Of a DNA stretch of 64,000 nt, positions 54,026-63,673 are shown piece by piece. The notes beneath the pieces were generated by a model. It was not told the origin of the DNA. It did not search any database and saw only the letters and a list, made by a program, of their open reading frames with translations. This DNA is from Orientallactaga sibirica. Its lineage: Eukaryota; Chordata; Mammalia; Rodentia; Dipodidae. Where the stretch lies: assembly GCA_036365145.1 (NCBI GenBank), contig JAEOAD010000025.1, forward strand, positions 30,017,001 through 30,081,000, read 5' to 3'. Made by a program: the position numbers and the translations under genes. Position 1 is the stretch's first letter, and each line of letters opens with the position of its first letter.

Positions 54026-54309
54026 GTTCTCCTCGTTCCCTCGTACAGCTAACAGGGCATCGCCCTCTCCCGGGTCTTAATTTCCACATGCTCTCGTTTT
54101 AGGTAGCCTTAACCAGACTCAGTGGAAAGATTAGTCAGTCTTTGTTCTGTTGACTAGTAGGAATCTTGGGATATTCTGAGAAGTCTGCAGATTTGTATGG
54201 GTTGGAGATAAATGGTTTGGCCAGCCCTGAGCCTGTGACAGTGAGGCATGTTAACAGAGCCCCCCAAAATAAGCTAAGAGAGAAATGTCCCTGAGCCTGT
54301 AAGGGGGAA

Positions 54310-54740
54310 TGTGGTTTTTCCTGATTTCTTTTTTTCTAAAGGATCCATGTACCCTCTACTTTGCTGGAGGCCAGAAATGTCAGAAGAAGATTACTCGCTT
54401 CCAATGGGCTTATGCTCGATCCTGGGAGATTTCTAGAAGATCGCCCCCACTTCCAAGATGCTCCTGGATACCTGGCATTGGGGCTGGACTGACCAGCTCA
54501 GCCCCATCCAGGAAGTTCCCATGAAAGACCCCAATCAGAGACACCAGGTGGGCTTCCCCATTTCTAGAACCCCTCTGGCCTTACAGCAGGAGCTCTGCCT
54601 TTTCTCCTCTTCAACTTTACAGTAAAATCTTTCTAAAGGTCACCCTCTATGACCTGTGAATTTCACTCCTCCAATAGGAAGACTAAGACAAGAAGCTGGA
54701 GGTCACTTCTCAATAGAAGTGTTGTGTCACTGTGACACCA
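54310..54740 (+). mobile_element. ERV LTR copy 2, diverged
   Basis: acctggcattggggctggac, cagcaggagctctgcctttt, cagtaaaatctttctaaagg and tatgacctgtgaatttcact match copy 1 in order; polyA signal mutated to AGTAAAA. Confidence 0.6.
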
Positions 54741-54924
54741 GGCACTCTAACTCCTGAGTTGAAAAGACTCATCACTCCCACAGGCATTCCAAACTCCCTG
54801 TATCAACAGGACCAGGGCTAAGGGAGTGAACAGAGGCTGGAGCATGACCCATCTTTCTGCATCCTTCACCTTTCTAAGGAAGTAGTTTACTGATGGCTTC
54901 TCACTAAAGAATTCAAATTACTAG

Positions 54925-55086
54925 AGCCGGGCATGGTGGTGCACGCCTTTAATCCCAGCACTCGGGAGGCAGAGGTAGGAGGATCGCCGAGAGTTCGAGG
55001 CCACCCTGAGACTACATAGTTAATTCCAGGTCAGCCTGGACCAGAGTGAAACCCTACCTCAAAAAACAAAACAAACAAACAAAAAA
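54925..55086 (+). mobile_element. B1-type SINE, near consensus, 15-bp TSD
   Basis: aagaattcaaattact at 54907 and 55088. Confidence 0.95.
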
Positions 55087-55142
55087 AAAGAATTCAAATT
55101 ACTGAACATTACAACAAAAAAAGATTTAAAAAAATAACCTAT

Positions 55143-55294
55143 TCTTAGTGGCTCATGCCTTTAATTCCAGCACTCAGGAGGCAGAGGCAGGAGGATCACT
55201 GAGTTTGAGGCCAGCCTGAGACTACATAGTGAATTCCTGGTCAGCCTGGGCTAGAGTGAGACCCTACCTCGAAAACAACAACAACAACAAAAAA
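55143..55294 (+). mobile_element. B1-type SINE, head shortened
   Basis: tagtggctcatgcctttaat to acctcgaaaacaacaacaac. Confidence 0.9.
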
Positions 55295-55361
55295 AGCCTA
55301 TGTAGCACACAAGAGGGCCATTCTCTTCCTGAAGGAAGAGTATTTGCATGAAGAAACATCT

Positions 55362-55568
55362 TTTTTTTTTTTAAAAAAAATATTTGTTTATTTGCAAAGA
55401 GAGAGAAAGAGAAAAGGGGTGCACCGGGGCCTCCTGCCCCTGTAGATGAACTCCAGACACATGTGTCATTCTGTGCCTCTGGCTTTATGTGGGTACTGGG
55501 CAATCAAGCCTAGGCCTTTAGGCTTTGCAAGCAAGTGCCTAAACTGCTGAGCAATCTCTCCAGCCCCT
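55362..55568 (-). mobile_element. DIP-like SINE
   Basis: atatttgtttatttgcaaag to gagcaatctctccagcccc. Confidence 0.92.
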
Positions 55569-55579
55569 AGAAGTATCTT

Positions 55580-55770
55580 AAAAAAATATTTTATTTTTAT
55601 TTATGTATTAGAGAATAAGAGAGGAAGTGGTTGTGCCAGGGCCTCTAGCCACTGCAACTCCAGTTACATGTACCACCATGTACATCTGGCTTATGTGGGT
55701 ACTGGGGAATTGAACCTGGTTGCTTAGGCTTCAAGCACCTTAACCACTAAGCCATCTCTCCAGCACCACC
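55580..55770 (-). mobile_element. DIP-like SINE
   Basis: atattttatttttatttatg to gccatctctccagcacc. Confidence 0.92.
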
Positions 55771-55835
55771 CTTCCCCCCACCCTGAACATCTTGTTAAGA
55801 CAAAAATGCCTGATTGGGATGGCCAATCCTATTCT

Positions 55836-55982
55836 TTTTTTTTTTTTGGTTTTTCGAGGTAGGGTCTCATTCTGGTCCAGGCTGACCTGGAATTCACTAC
55901 GTAGTCTCAGGGTGGCCTTGAACTCACGGCACTCCTCCTACCTCTGCCTCCTGAGTGCTGGGATTAAAGGCGTGCACCACCA
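55836..55982 (-). mobile_element. B1-type SINE with TSD
   Basis: ccaatcctattctt at 55823 and 55981; the element is lacking its last few head bases. Confidence 0.95.
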
Positions 55983-55994
55983 ATCCTATTCTTA

Positions 55995-56732
55995 AATGGG
56001 CGATCTATTCATGCTAAATCCGGTGACATGGTCGGCCCAGAGCCCCTCCAAGGATGATGGCTGCTGCTGCTCTGATGGTCACAATACTAATTTTGGAGGT
56101 GTTACCTGGTACCACAACAACCAAACAGTGACAAATCCTGTTCGTTGTTTCCAGCAGAAGAGCACATGGATTCAGAAAGCACAGACAAGGAATTTGGATC
56201 TCACCAGGTGGCACTATTTGGCTTGGACACATTCAATTTTTTCATGACTCATTTAATAGCCCACCAAACTTGAAAGGAAGAACTGGGCTTTAAAAGACCC
56301 TTGGAAGTGGTGCATCCTGGGAAGCTGCTTATCCATCCATGGGGAGCATGCATCAGGCTTTAGGGCAGGGTGTTAGGTCCACCTCTGCAGGAAAGGATGG
56401 GAGACAGAGGTTTTTGATCCAGAGAAGTTGGCAGAACACATCAGCTTTCTTGGCTAAACAGATTTCTGCAGCATGCCAGTGCCCTGCCTGCCCGGTGCCT
56501 GGAAGAGAGGAAGGCAGGGCATGGAGCAGAAACTTGCCAGTTACCAACTCTTCCTGGCTTGACACATTTGGAATTCATGCTTATGCTCTAGTTAATTTCA
56601 AATTTAATCCTAAATCTATAAAGTCTGAAATACTGTGACAAGGGTGTAAATGATAAGTGAATTTGCAAATAAACCGAGAAAGATCAAGAGGTCAAAAAGA
56701 AAACCATTTCAGTTAACCTATTCCCTTTTCTG
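55995..56732. other. Intergenic, no feature seen
   Basis: Unique sequence. Confidence 0.45.
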
Positions 56733-56808
56733 TGGTTCTCTTCTTAAATCAGCTGAACGATGTTCCATCATGTGCCTTTAATTAAAGTCCTGACAAGTGG
56801 AGGATAAG
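56733..56808 (+). repeat. Direct duplication, copy 1
   Basis: Contains cctttaattaaagtcctgac and aagtggaggataag; about 85% like 58275-58352. Confidence 0.8.
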
Positions 56809-56991
56809 AAGGCACAATCTGTTTCACTAGGCAAGAACATCCAGTACTTCCATTGCTGGAAAGTGCACAGTCAATAACACATTTCCACAGAAATGTCTAT
56901 TTTGTTACAGGTTGAGAAAGAACTGAACCTAGGTGAGTTGGAAACAGCCATAAACATTGCTACTATTTACTTTTGTTTCTCTTTTTTCAGT

Positions 56992-57062
56992 TTTCATCTC
57001 ATTCACTGTGATTTTTACTGGTATAATATCCTAACCTGAACATATTAAAAGTAATTGGCAAG
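56992..57062 (+). repeat. Inverted repeat, left arm
   Basis: tttcatctcattcactgtga ... ttaaaagtaattggcaag. Pairs with 57536-57607 with about two differences. Confidence 0.92.
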
Positions 57063-57063
57063 A

Positions 57064-57278
57064 GGGCTGGAGAGATGGCTTAGAGATTAAGGCACTTGCC
57101 TGCAAAGCCAAAGAACCCAGGTTTGATTCCCTAGGAGCCACATAAGCCAGATGCACAAGATGGCTCATGCATCTAGTTTGTTTTCATTGGCTGGAGACCT
57201 TGGAGCCCCATTTTCCCTCCCTCCTCTCTCTCTCTGTGTGTGTAAATAAATAAAACTAAAAAATATATTTTTAAAAAA
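57064..57278 (+). mobile_element. DIP-like SINE inside the inverted repeat
   Basis: gggctggagagatggcttag; aaaagtaattgaCtag after the tail repeats the arm end as its TSD. Confidence 0.92.
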
Positions 57279-57331
57279 GTAATTGACTAGGAGGGACAAA
57301 CACATCCCTTTGCTGAACATTGACTAAATTC

Positions 57332-57535
57332 TTGTTTATTTATTTTTGAGAAAGAGAAAGAGGGACAGAGAGAGAGAATGAGAATGGGCACACCAGGGCC
57401 TCCAGTCAGTGCAAACGAACTCCAGATGCATGTGCCACCTTGTGCATCTGGCTTACATGGGTGCTGAGGAATTGAACTTGAGTCCTTAGGCTTCACAGGC
57501 AAATGCACTAACCGCTAAGCCATCTCTCCAGCCCT
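57332..57535 (-). mobile_element. Second DIP-like SINE inside the inverted repeat
   Basis: Opposite orientation and clearly diverged from its partner, so an independent insertion; short flanking ttcttgt/ctcttgt. Confidence 0.92.
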
Positions 57536-57607
57536 CTTGTCAATTACTTTTAATATGTTCAGGTTAGGATATTTATACCAGTAAAAATCACAGTGAATGA
57601 GATGAAA
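57536..57607 (-). repeat. Inverted repeat, right arm
   Basis: cttgtcaattacttttaata ... gaatgagatgaaa. Confidence 0.92.
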
Positions 57608-57617
57608 GAGTGAGAAA

Positions 57618-57714
57618 GGGCCTCACTATTTAGTCCACCCTAAACCTAAGCTCATGATCCTCCAATCTCTGCCTTCCAAGTGGTGGATTCCACACATGCA
57701 TGTCCACGCCTGGA
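57618..57714 (-). mobile_element. Old B1 relic
   Basis: gggcctcactatttagtcca to catgtccacgcctgg. Confidence 0.6.
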
Positions 57715-58027
57715 CACAGCATAGGACGAGCATGGTGTGGTTTCTCAGATGGCGCATCATGAGACGAGGACAGGAGAGGCTCTAGGTGACGGGAGGCAGC
57801 CCGCGGGGCCCGCTACCGAGGCCTTCAGTTCCGGCCAGGGTCAGCTGAGAGTGATGGGTACATGAGGTGTGGCACGCTTGTCTTCGGCACTTGACTCTCT
57901 TTCGACTTTGTGTGCATGGCTCACAATGTACGTCTGATACTTGATGGGTTTGCAGACATTCAGCATGGTGAGGGCATAGGTCTTAGGTCACAGTGATGCT
58001 GAGGTGAATAAGCTAGCTCATTGCCAC

Positions 58028-58165
58028 ATTTCTCAGCTATCACGACAACAAAATGGGGATAATTATAGACTATCCATTACAGGGCTTCTGTGAGGTCTAA
58101 CTTCATTAGTATAACTAAAGCCCTTAAAATGGAGCCTGGCATAAATGTGGGCTGGCATTTGATTT
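58028..58165 (+). mobile_element. MIR element
   Basis: aaaatggggataattataga, agggcttctgtgaggtctaa and aatggagcctggcataaatg follow MIR order. Confidence 0.8.
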
Positions 58166-58274
58166 AAAAAGAATATTTTTTCTTCCAGATGGATTTTTCT
58201 GAGACCACCTATTGTCTAGAGCTTCCTTAACACCCTATGAATATACTGGACTTTTATAATCCCTTGGAAGTACT

Positions 58275-58352
58275 TGGTTTTCTTCTGTTAAATCAACTGA
58301 ATGATGTTTTGTCATCTGCTTTTAATTAAAGTCCTAACAAGTGGAGGATAAG
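58275..58352 (+). repeat. Direct duplication, copy 2
   Basis: Contains cttttaattaaagtcctaac and aagtggaggataag. Confidence 0.8.
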
Positions 58353-59020
58353 ATATTCTGCAAAGCTATTAGAACTCTAATTTTCAAGCAGTAAAAAAAA
58401 GTGAAATTTGTTAGAAAAAAAAAAGCCCTAAGCATTAAATACTTGTAATGTTCTTGAGTCGACTATCATGAGTAGCGGTTGTTGTTTAATGCCTCTGTGT
58501 GGCATCAGGTACCAGAAACTGGGACTTAACTATCAGGATCTGAAGGTGTCAGAAATACTGAAATGGCTAAGTCTTTCCTAAGCCCCAAGCCAAAGGGATT
58601 CATTCATGCTCTGGTTCTTTCTTCACACACAAGCTTTTCTTGACCCTTGCATGTGTTAGTCACAGTAGATGATGAAGAAGACATGGACCCTCCTCCTTTT
58701 GAAGCCCAGAGTCTCTGGGGAAGACAAATAGGTAGATGTGTAAGTTACCAAAGTGGTCATACCTGAGCATAAACAAAATACAGGAGCTCAGAGAACCAAA
58801 CAGTTAACTGCCAGGCAGAGGCAGTGGGTGACAGGCGGAGTGGGTCTGAGTGGTTAGAAGACTTAGAGGGAAGAACAAAAGCCCTCATGGTGGGTGAGCT
58901 CTGCTGGACAAGCACTCTGCCTGCTGGGAACAAGAAGGAAGGAACATGTATCACATACACCCGTGTTACAGAAGTGTGTCTGTAGGATGCTTACTGCTCA
59001 ATTTTTAAAGTACGTGCAGG

Positions 59021-59192
59021 GGTCTGGGGAGATGGCTTAGCAGTTAAGGCATGTGCCTGTGAAGCCTAAGGACCTAGGTTTGACTCCCCAGAACCCACAT
59101 AAGCCAGATGCACCAGCTAGAGGCCCTGGTGTGCCCATTCTCTCCCTCTCTCTCTGTCTCCCTGTTTCTCTGTCTCATAAGTAAATAAAAGA
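59021..59192 (+). mobile_element. DIP-like SINE with short body
   Basis: Lacks the gcatctggagttcgtttgca block between gatgcacc and agctagaggcc. Confidence 0.88.
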
Positions 59193-59229
59193 TTTTAAAA
59201 GATACTGGTTATCTTCCAAAAGATCTATG

Positions 59230-59318
59230 TATTTTTTTTTCTCCAGACAGGGTCTTACTCTGCTCAGGCTGGAACTCACTGTGTAGCTCAGGCTGGCCTT
59301 AAACTGTCTTACCCACCC
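59230..59318 (-). mobile_element. Old B1 fragment
   Basis: ccagacagggtcttactctg ... gctcaggctggccttaaact. Confidence 0.7.
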
Positions 59319-59407
59319 TCCTCAGGCGTTTTGATATCCACACACATTTTAGGAACCAAGTCTTGTTATTTTCTTCCATTCCCAGCTCAGATTAAAAAAA
59401 ATAAAAG

Positions 59408-59575
59408 CCGGTGGTGGCACACACCTTTAATCCCAGCACTCAGGAGGCAGAGGTAGGAGGATTGTCGTGAGTTCAAGGCCACCCTGAGACTACATAGTTA
59501 ATTGCAGGTCAGCCTGGGCCAGAGTGAGACCCTACCTCGAAAAACCAAAATAAATAAATGAATAAATAAATAAAT
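59408..59575 (+). mobile_element. B1-type SINE with (AATA)n tail
   Basis: agccggtggtggcacacacc to ataaataaatgaataaataa. Confidence 0.92.
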
Positions 59576-59660
59576 ATAAATTAATTAAAAAGTTACTTTC
59601 TTTTAAAAATATTTTATTTATTTATTTATTGGTTTTTCAAGGTATTTTAAGGTATTTTAA

Positions 59661-59829
59661 GCCGGGCGTGGTGGCACACGCTTTTAATCCCAGCACTCGG
59701 GCGGCAGAGGTAGGAGGATCACCAAGAGTTCGAGGCCACACTGAGACTACATAGTTAATTCCAGGTCAGCCTGGGCCAGAATGAGGCCCTACCTCGAAAA
59801 ACCAAAATAAATAAATAAATAAATAAAAA
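59661..59829 (+). mobile_element. B1-type SINE, near consensus
   Basis: gccgggcgtggtggcacacg; landed in an older antisense B1 tail (ggtttttcaaggtattttaa, 59631). Confidence 0.92.
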
Positions 59830-59861
59830 TATTATAAAGTATTCTTTATGCTAGCTTCTCA

Positions 59862-60046
59862 AAAAAAAATAGCTTATTTATTTATTTGAAAGGAGAAAAT
59901 GGGCACACCAGGGCCTCTTACTGCTAAAAACAAATTAGATGCACCACTTTGTGCATCTGGCCTTATGTGGGTGGCTGGGGAACTGAACTCAGGTCAGCAG
60001 CCTTTGCAAACCAGTGCTTTCCAGCACTGAGCCATTTCCCCATCAT
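59862..60046 (-). mobile_element. DIP-like SINE, diverged
   Basis: cttatttatttatttgaaag to gagccatttccccatca. Confidence 0.85.
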
Positions 60047-60064
60047 CTTGTTTTATTTTATTTT

Positions 60065-60392
60065 TGATAGTTTTATACAAAGATAAGATGTCTGTGCTCA
60101 TATTCACTCCCATTGCCCTCCCTTTTCCTCTTGCACTCCTGCGGGTTCCTTTCTTCCCAGCAGTCCCCTTCCCCTTCTCACGGCGTTTTGATGTGTGTGA
60201 CACGTCAGGGTTGCTGGCATGGGCAACTTACCATCAAAGAACACTGGCGAACAGGATTCCCCTCTCCCAGCGACCGGGAACTTCACTGGAGGGGCGGGGT
60301 CCTCCCTCAGGAACAGGCTCTGAATTCTTGGAGATTCTCCTACCTCAGCAACTCAAGTGTTGGGATTCTAGGCACGGGACACCATGCTTGGT
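60065..60392 (-). mobile_element. Possible L1-end segment plus B1 scrap
   Basis: atagttttatacaaagataa and tcatattcactcccattgcc look like antisense rodent L1 sequence. 60318-60392 is an old B1 piece (attctcctacctcagcaact). Confidence 0.35.
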
Positions 60393-60487
60393 TTCCAAAA
60401 AGTCTTTTGTAAAAGCCGCTGATGAGAAGGTAAGGGGACTGGATACCCCACTACAAAAGATGAATCATCCCAAGGGGACACTCAGAT

Positions 60488-60832
60488 TGCTGTGGTTTCA
60501 TGTGAGCGCTCTCGAAGGCCCATGTGTTAAAGGCTTGGTTCCCAAGATGGTGCCATTGAAAGGCAAGAGAACCTTCAAAGAGGGAGGTCTTAGGTCACTG
60601 GGGTGCTCTTGAAGGAGATGCGTGATCCTAGTACATCCTATCTGCTTGCTGCTCCGCCCTGAGGTGAGCCTTGTTGCTGTACCATGCCTCCCCAAGATAG
60701 CTGCCTCACCACCTACCCAAAGCAACAATCTTGAACTAGAACTTCCACATCTAGGAGCCAAAATGACCCTTTCTCTTCTTAAGATGATCATCTCCAACAT
60801 GTGTCCCAGTCAGTGAAAGCTGACTGACACAT
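60488..60832 (+). mobile_element. LTR-like (MaLR-type?) element, TG...CA
   Basis: tgctgtggtttcatgtgagc, catgtgttaaaggcttggtt, taggtcactggggtgctctt, gccaaaatgaccctttctct and aaagctgactgacaca follow a familiar old mammalian interspersed repeat; family name uncertain. Confidence 0.5.
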
Positions 60833-60860
60833 ATGCCTACCATTTATATTTGAAAATTAT

Positions 60861-61058
60861 GTTTAAACTTTTTATTTATTTGAGAGTGAGAAAGAGGGAG
60901 AGAGAATGGGTGTGCCAGGGCCTCCAGCCACTGCAAACAAACTCCAGACGCATGCACCACCTTGTGCATCTGGCTTACATGGGTCCTGGAGAATCGAACC
61001 GTGGTCCTTTGGCTTTGCAGGTAAATGCCTTAACTGCTAAGCTATCTCTCCAGCCCAT
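60861..61058 (-). mobile_element. DIP-like SINE
   Basis: atttgaaaattat at 60848 and atttgaaaattact at 61061. Confidence 0.93.
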
Positions 61059-61099
61059 ATATTTGAAAATTACTGTAGTTTTTTTTTGAGGCAAGTCTA

Positions 61100-61328
61100 C
61101 CAGTGTGGCCTTTAAAAAAATATTTTATTTATTTATTTGAGAGAGACAGAGGAAGTGGTAGATAGAGAGAAGAGAGAATGAGCATACCAGGGCCTCTAGC
61201 CACTGCAAATGAACTCCAGATGCATGTGCCCCCTTGTGCGTCTGGCTTACATGGGTCTGGGGAATTGAACCAGGGCCCTTAGGCTTCCAAGGCAAATGCC
61301 TTAACTGCTAAGCCATTTCCCCAGCCCT
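61100..61328 (-). mobile_element. DIP-like SINE, second at the same target
   Basis: Third target copy atttgaaaattacta at 61329; an antisense B1 scrap (tttttttgaggcaagtctac) lies between. Confidence 0.9.
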
Positions 61329-61455
61329 ATTTGAAAATTACTAACACATTTCTGTTTTATTATATGTGATTTAATCTAAGCATGTGTGTATATCTATCTA
61401 AAATCACCTTAAAGAAACGGAAATATACTGAAATAGTTCTGTACATATGTGTAAA

Positions 61456-61478
61456 AAATTTTTTTGAGGGGGAGAGTC

Positions 61479-61516
<38 letters not shown>

Positions 61517-61701
61517 GGCATGCCAGCAGCCTCTCAGCCACTGTGAACAAACTCCAGACATGTGCACTGCCTTGTGGGCAAGTGCAGCATTGTGCTCTTG
61601 CGTCACTTTGCATCTGGCTAAACTTGGGACCTGGAGAATCGAATGGACGTTCTTAGGCTTAGCAGGCAGGTTTATTAATCGCTAAGCCATCTCTCCAGCC
61701 C
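61456..61701 (-). mobile_element. DIP-like SINE, long form, with (GA)n
   Basis: (GA)n at 61480-61513; long-form block read antisense near 61570-61610. Confidence 0.92.
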
Positions 61702-61705
61702 AGTG

Positions 61706-61758
61706 TGGGGCTGGAGAGATGGCTTAGCCATTAAAGGCACTTGCTTGTAAAAATTAAA
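61706..61758 (+). mobile_element. DIP head fragment facing the previous copy
   Basis: ggggctggagagatggctta to ttgcttgtaaa, then unrelated DNA. Confidence 0.88.
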
Positions 61759-61882
61759 GAACTTCTCTTGTATAACCAAATATCAATATTACTCCTAACA
61801 CAATAAACAATTAGTTTCTAACTAATAATACTGGATACATATTTATATTTCTTTTCTTGGTTATTTCCAAATTATGTTTTAG

Positions 61883-61884
<2 letters not shown>

Positions 61885-61928
<44 letters not shown>
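61885..61928 (+). repeat. Poly-T run, about 44 bases
   Basis: Longest homopolymer in the window. Confidence 0.97.
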
Positions 61929-61929
<1 letters not shown>

Positions 61930-62139
61930 ACGAGGCAGTTCTGTGTTATTAAAGGATGGTGTAATCTTTCTGGACTTCTTAGACATGGACATGTTTAATT
62001 TCTACTTCATGCTGCAGTTTGCATCAGATTGATCTGAAACCTGAAATAGCATTTTGGCTGGTTTAAGTACACATAAATACTCATGTGAAATGGGATTGAT
62101 CTGCTTGAGCAAGGTTAGAGAAAGGCAAGGCAGAGCTAA

Positions 62140-62306
62140 GCCTTTATGTGGTGGCGCACGCTTTTAATCCCAGCACTCGGGAAGCAGAGGCAGGAGGATC
62201 ACTGTGAGTTTGAAACCAGCCTGGGACTACAGAGTGAGTTCCAGGTCAGCCGGGGGTTCACTGAAAGCCTACCTTGAAAAAAACAAAAACAAAGCAAAGC
62301 AAAACA
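62140..62306 (+). mobile_element. B1-type SINE
   Basis: tggtggcgcacgcttttaat to gcctaccttgaaaaaaacaa. Confidence 0.9.
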
Positions 62307-62824
62307 AATAAGTCATGGCCCAAGAACCTTATATATTTTTTTAAGGCTGAGTATCTCAAAAAAAGTGGTTCTGCTTTATCTAACAGAGAGCCTTTGAGAG
62401 ATTAAATTGATCATAAAATCAAGATGCTAACAGATGATGCTCAACTCTTCTTGACACTTCACAAGTGGACATGGGTATTTTAATTAGATGTTGGAAAATG
62501 GAGGGAAAGTGAAGCAAGAACATTCTGACTGCTTTTCCAAATCCTTTTCTCACACCTCTCCTCACCATTCTACACCACCTGGGATTCAATCAGAGTTGCT
62601 CTCCCTCCCACCAAACTCCGCACCCCAGGCGCAGGGCCTAAGGTACCTGGAAATGCACTAAGGTGCCAAAAGATGCTCTGAGTCCTCAGAAAATGAGAAG
62701 CGCTCATCCTACTAGGAAAGCCAAAGGGACAAGACTTAGAAAAAAAAGAAGGATTCTGGGAAAAAACATGACACATACTCAATTTAAAAAATAAGTCTCC
62801 AATTTAAAGAAAAGTTTTCTTTTC
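62307..62824. other. Intergenic, no feature seen
   Basis: Unique sequence. Confidence 0.5.
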
Positions 62825-62825
62825 A

Positions 62826-63027
62826 AATTTATTTATTTACTTATTTATTTATTTGCAAGCAGAGTAAGAGACACAGAGAGAGACGAATGGGTATGGTAGA
62901 GTCTCCAGCCACTGCAAACTCTAGATGCCTTCGCCACTTTGTCCATCATGGTTACTGGGGAGTTGAACCTGGATCCTTAGGCTTTGCAGGTAAGTGCTTT
63001 AACAGCTAAGCAATCTTTCCAGCTCCT
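62826..63027 (-). mobile_element. DIP-like SINE
   Basis: ttatttacttatttatttat to aagcaatctttccagctcc. Confidence 0.9.
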
Positions 63028-63032
63028 GCCCC

Positions 63033-63176
63033 CCTTTTTTTGAGGCAGGGCCTCACTCTAGGCCAGGCTGACCTAGAACTCACTTTGTAGTCCAGGCTGG
63101 CCTCTACTCATGATGATTCTCCTGCCTCAGCCTCCAGAATACTGGGATTATAGGTGTAAGCTACCATGCCCAGCTC
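63033..63176 (-). mobile_element. B1-type SINE, older
   Basis: ttttttgaggcagggcctca to gctaccatgcccagct; tcaggaaagttttaag follows, like aaagaaaagttttctt before the DIP. Confidence 0.88.
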
Positions 63177-63673
63177 AGGAAAGTTTTAAGTAAAATTTTC
63201 TTTTTCCAGAACCGTGTCAGTCCTTGACAGTCTGATGATTCTAGTACTTTGTTGTCCCTGTATAGACACAATGCAGCTAACATTAATACATTACTACCAT
63301 TTAACACGCAGACTTCATTTGCATGTCACCATGTTCCTTCATAGCAAAAGGTGCAGTTCAAAATCACATGTGGCCTCAATTGTTAGCAGGAAGATAAGAC
63401 CTGTTGACACTGTGCCTACAGAACTTTGAGATGAATAAACCCTTCTTTATGGAGAAGCCTGCCTCATGAGTTCTACCCGTGAACAGCACACAGACACAGC
63501 CCTTCTTCTTCTGCAGACCAGCAGCATAGCATCTCCAAATCTCTGCATTGAAAAGTCCTTAACTTAATGACACTCACAGAGTCAGTTTCGCTATCTATTC
63601 ACAGGTTTCGGGGTTGAGAGGTGGACACCTCTGGAGGTTTATCATTCTACCTCCTACAACATGTATGTATATA
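63177..63673. other. Intergenic, no feature seen
   Basis: Unique sequence up to the LTR edge. Confidence 0.5.

Larger units (their letters stand above)
57715..59020. other. Intergenic; MIR and duplication copy 2, otherwise unique
   Basis: No coding signal; see separate entries at 58030 and 58275. Confidence 0.5.

Noticed and set aside
60064..60612. 182-codon plus-strand frame
   Set aside because: Runs through an L1-like segment, a B1 scrap and an LTR-like repeat; composition is not protein-like.
25640..63600. SPACA1 or CNR1 exons
   Set aside because: Next human neighbours, but they lie hundreds of kb away in human and no matching peptide was seen.
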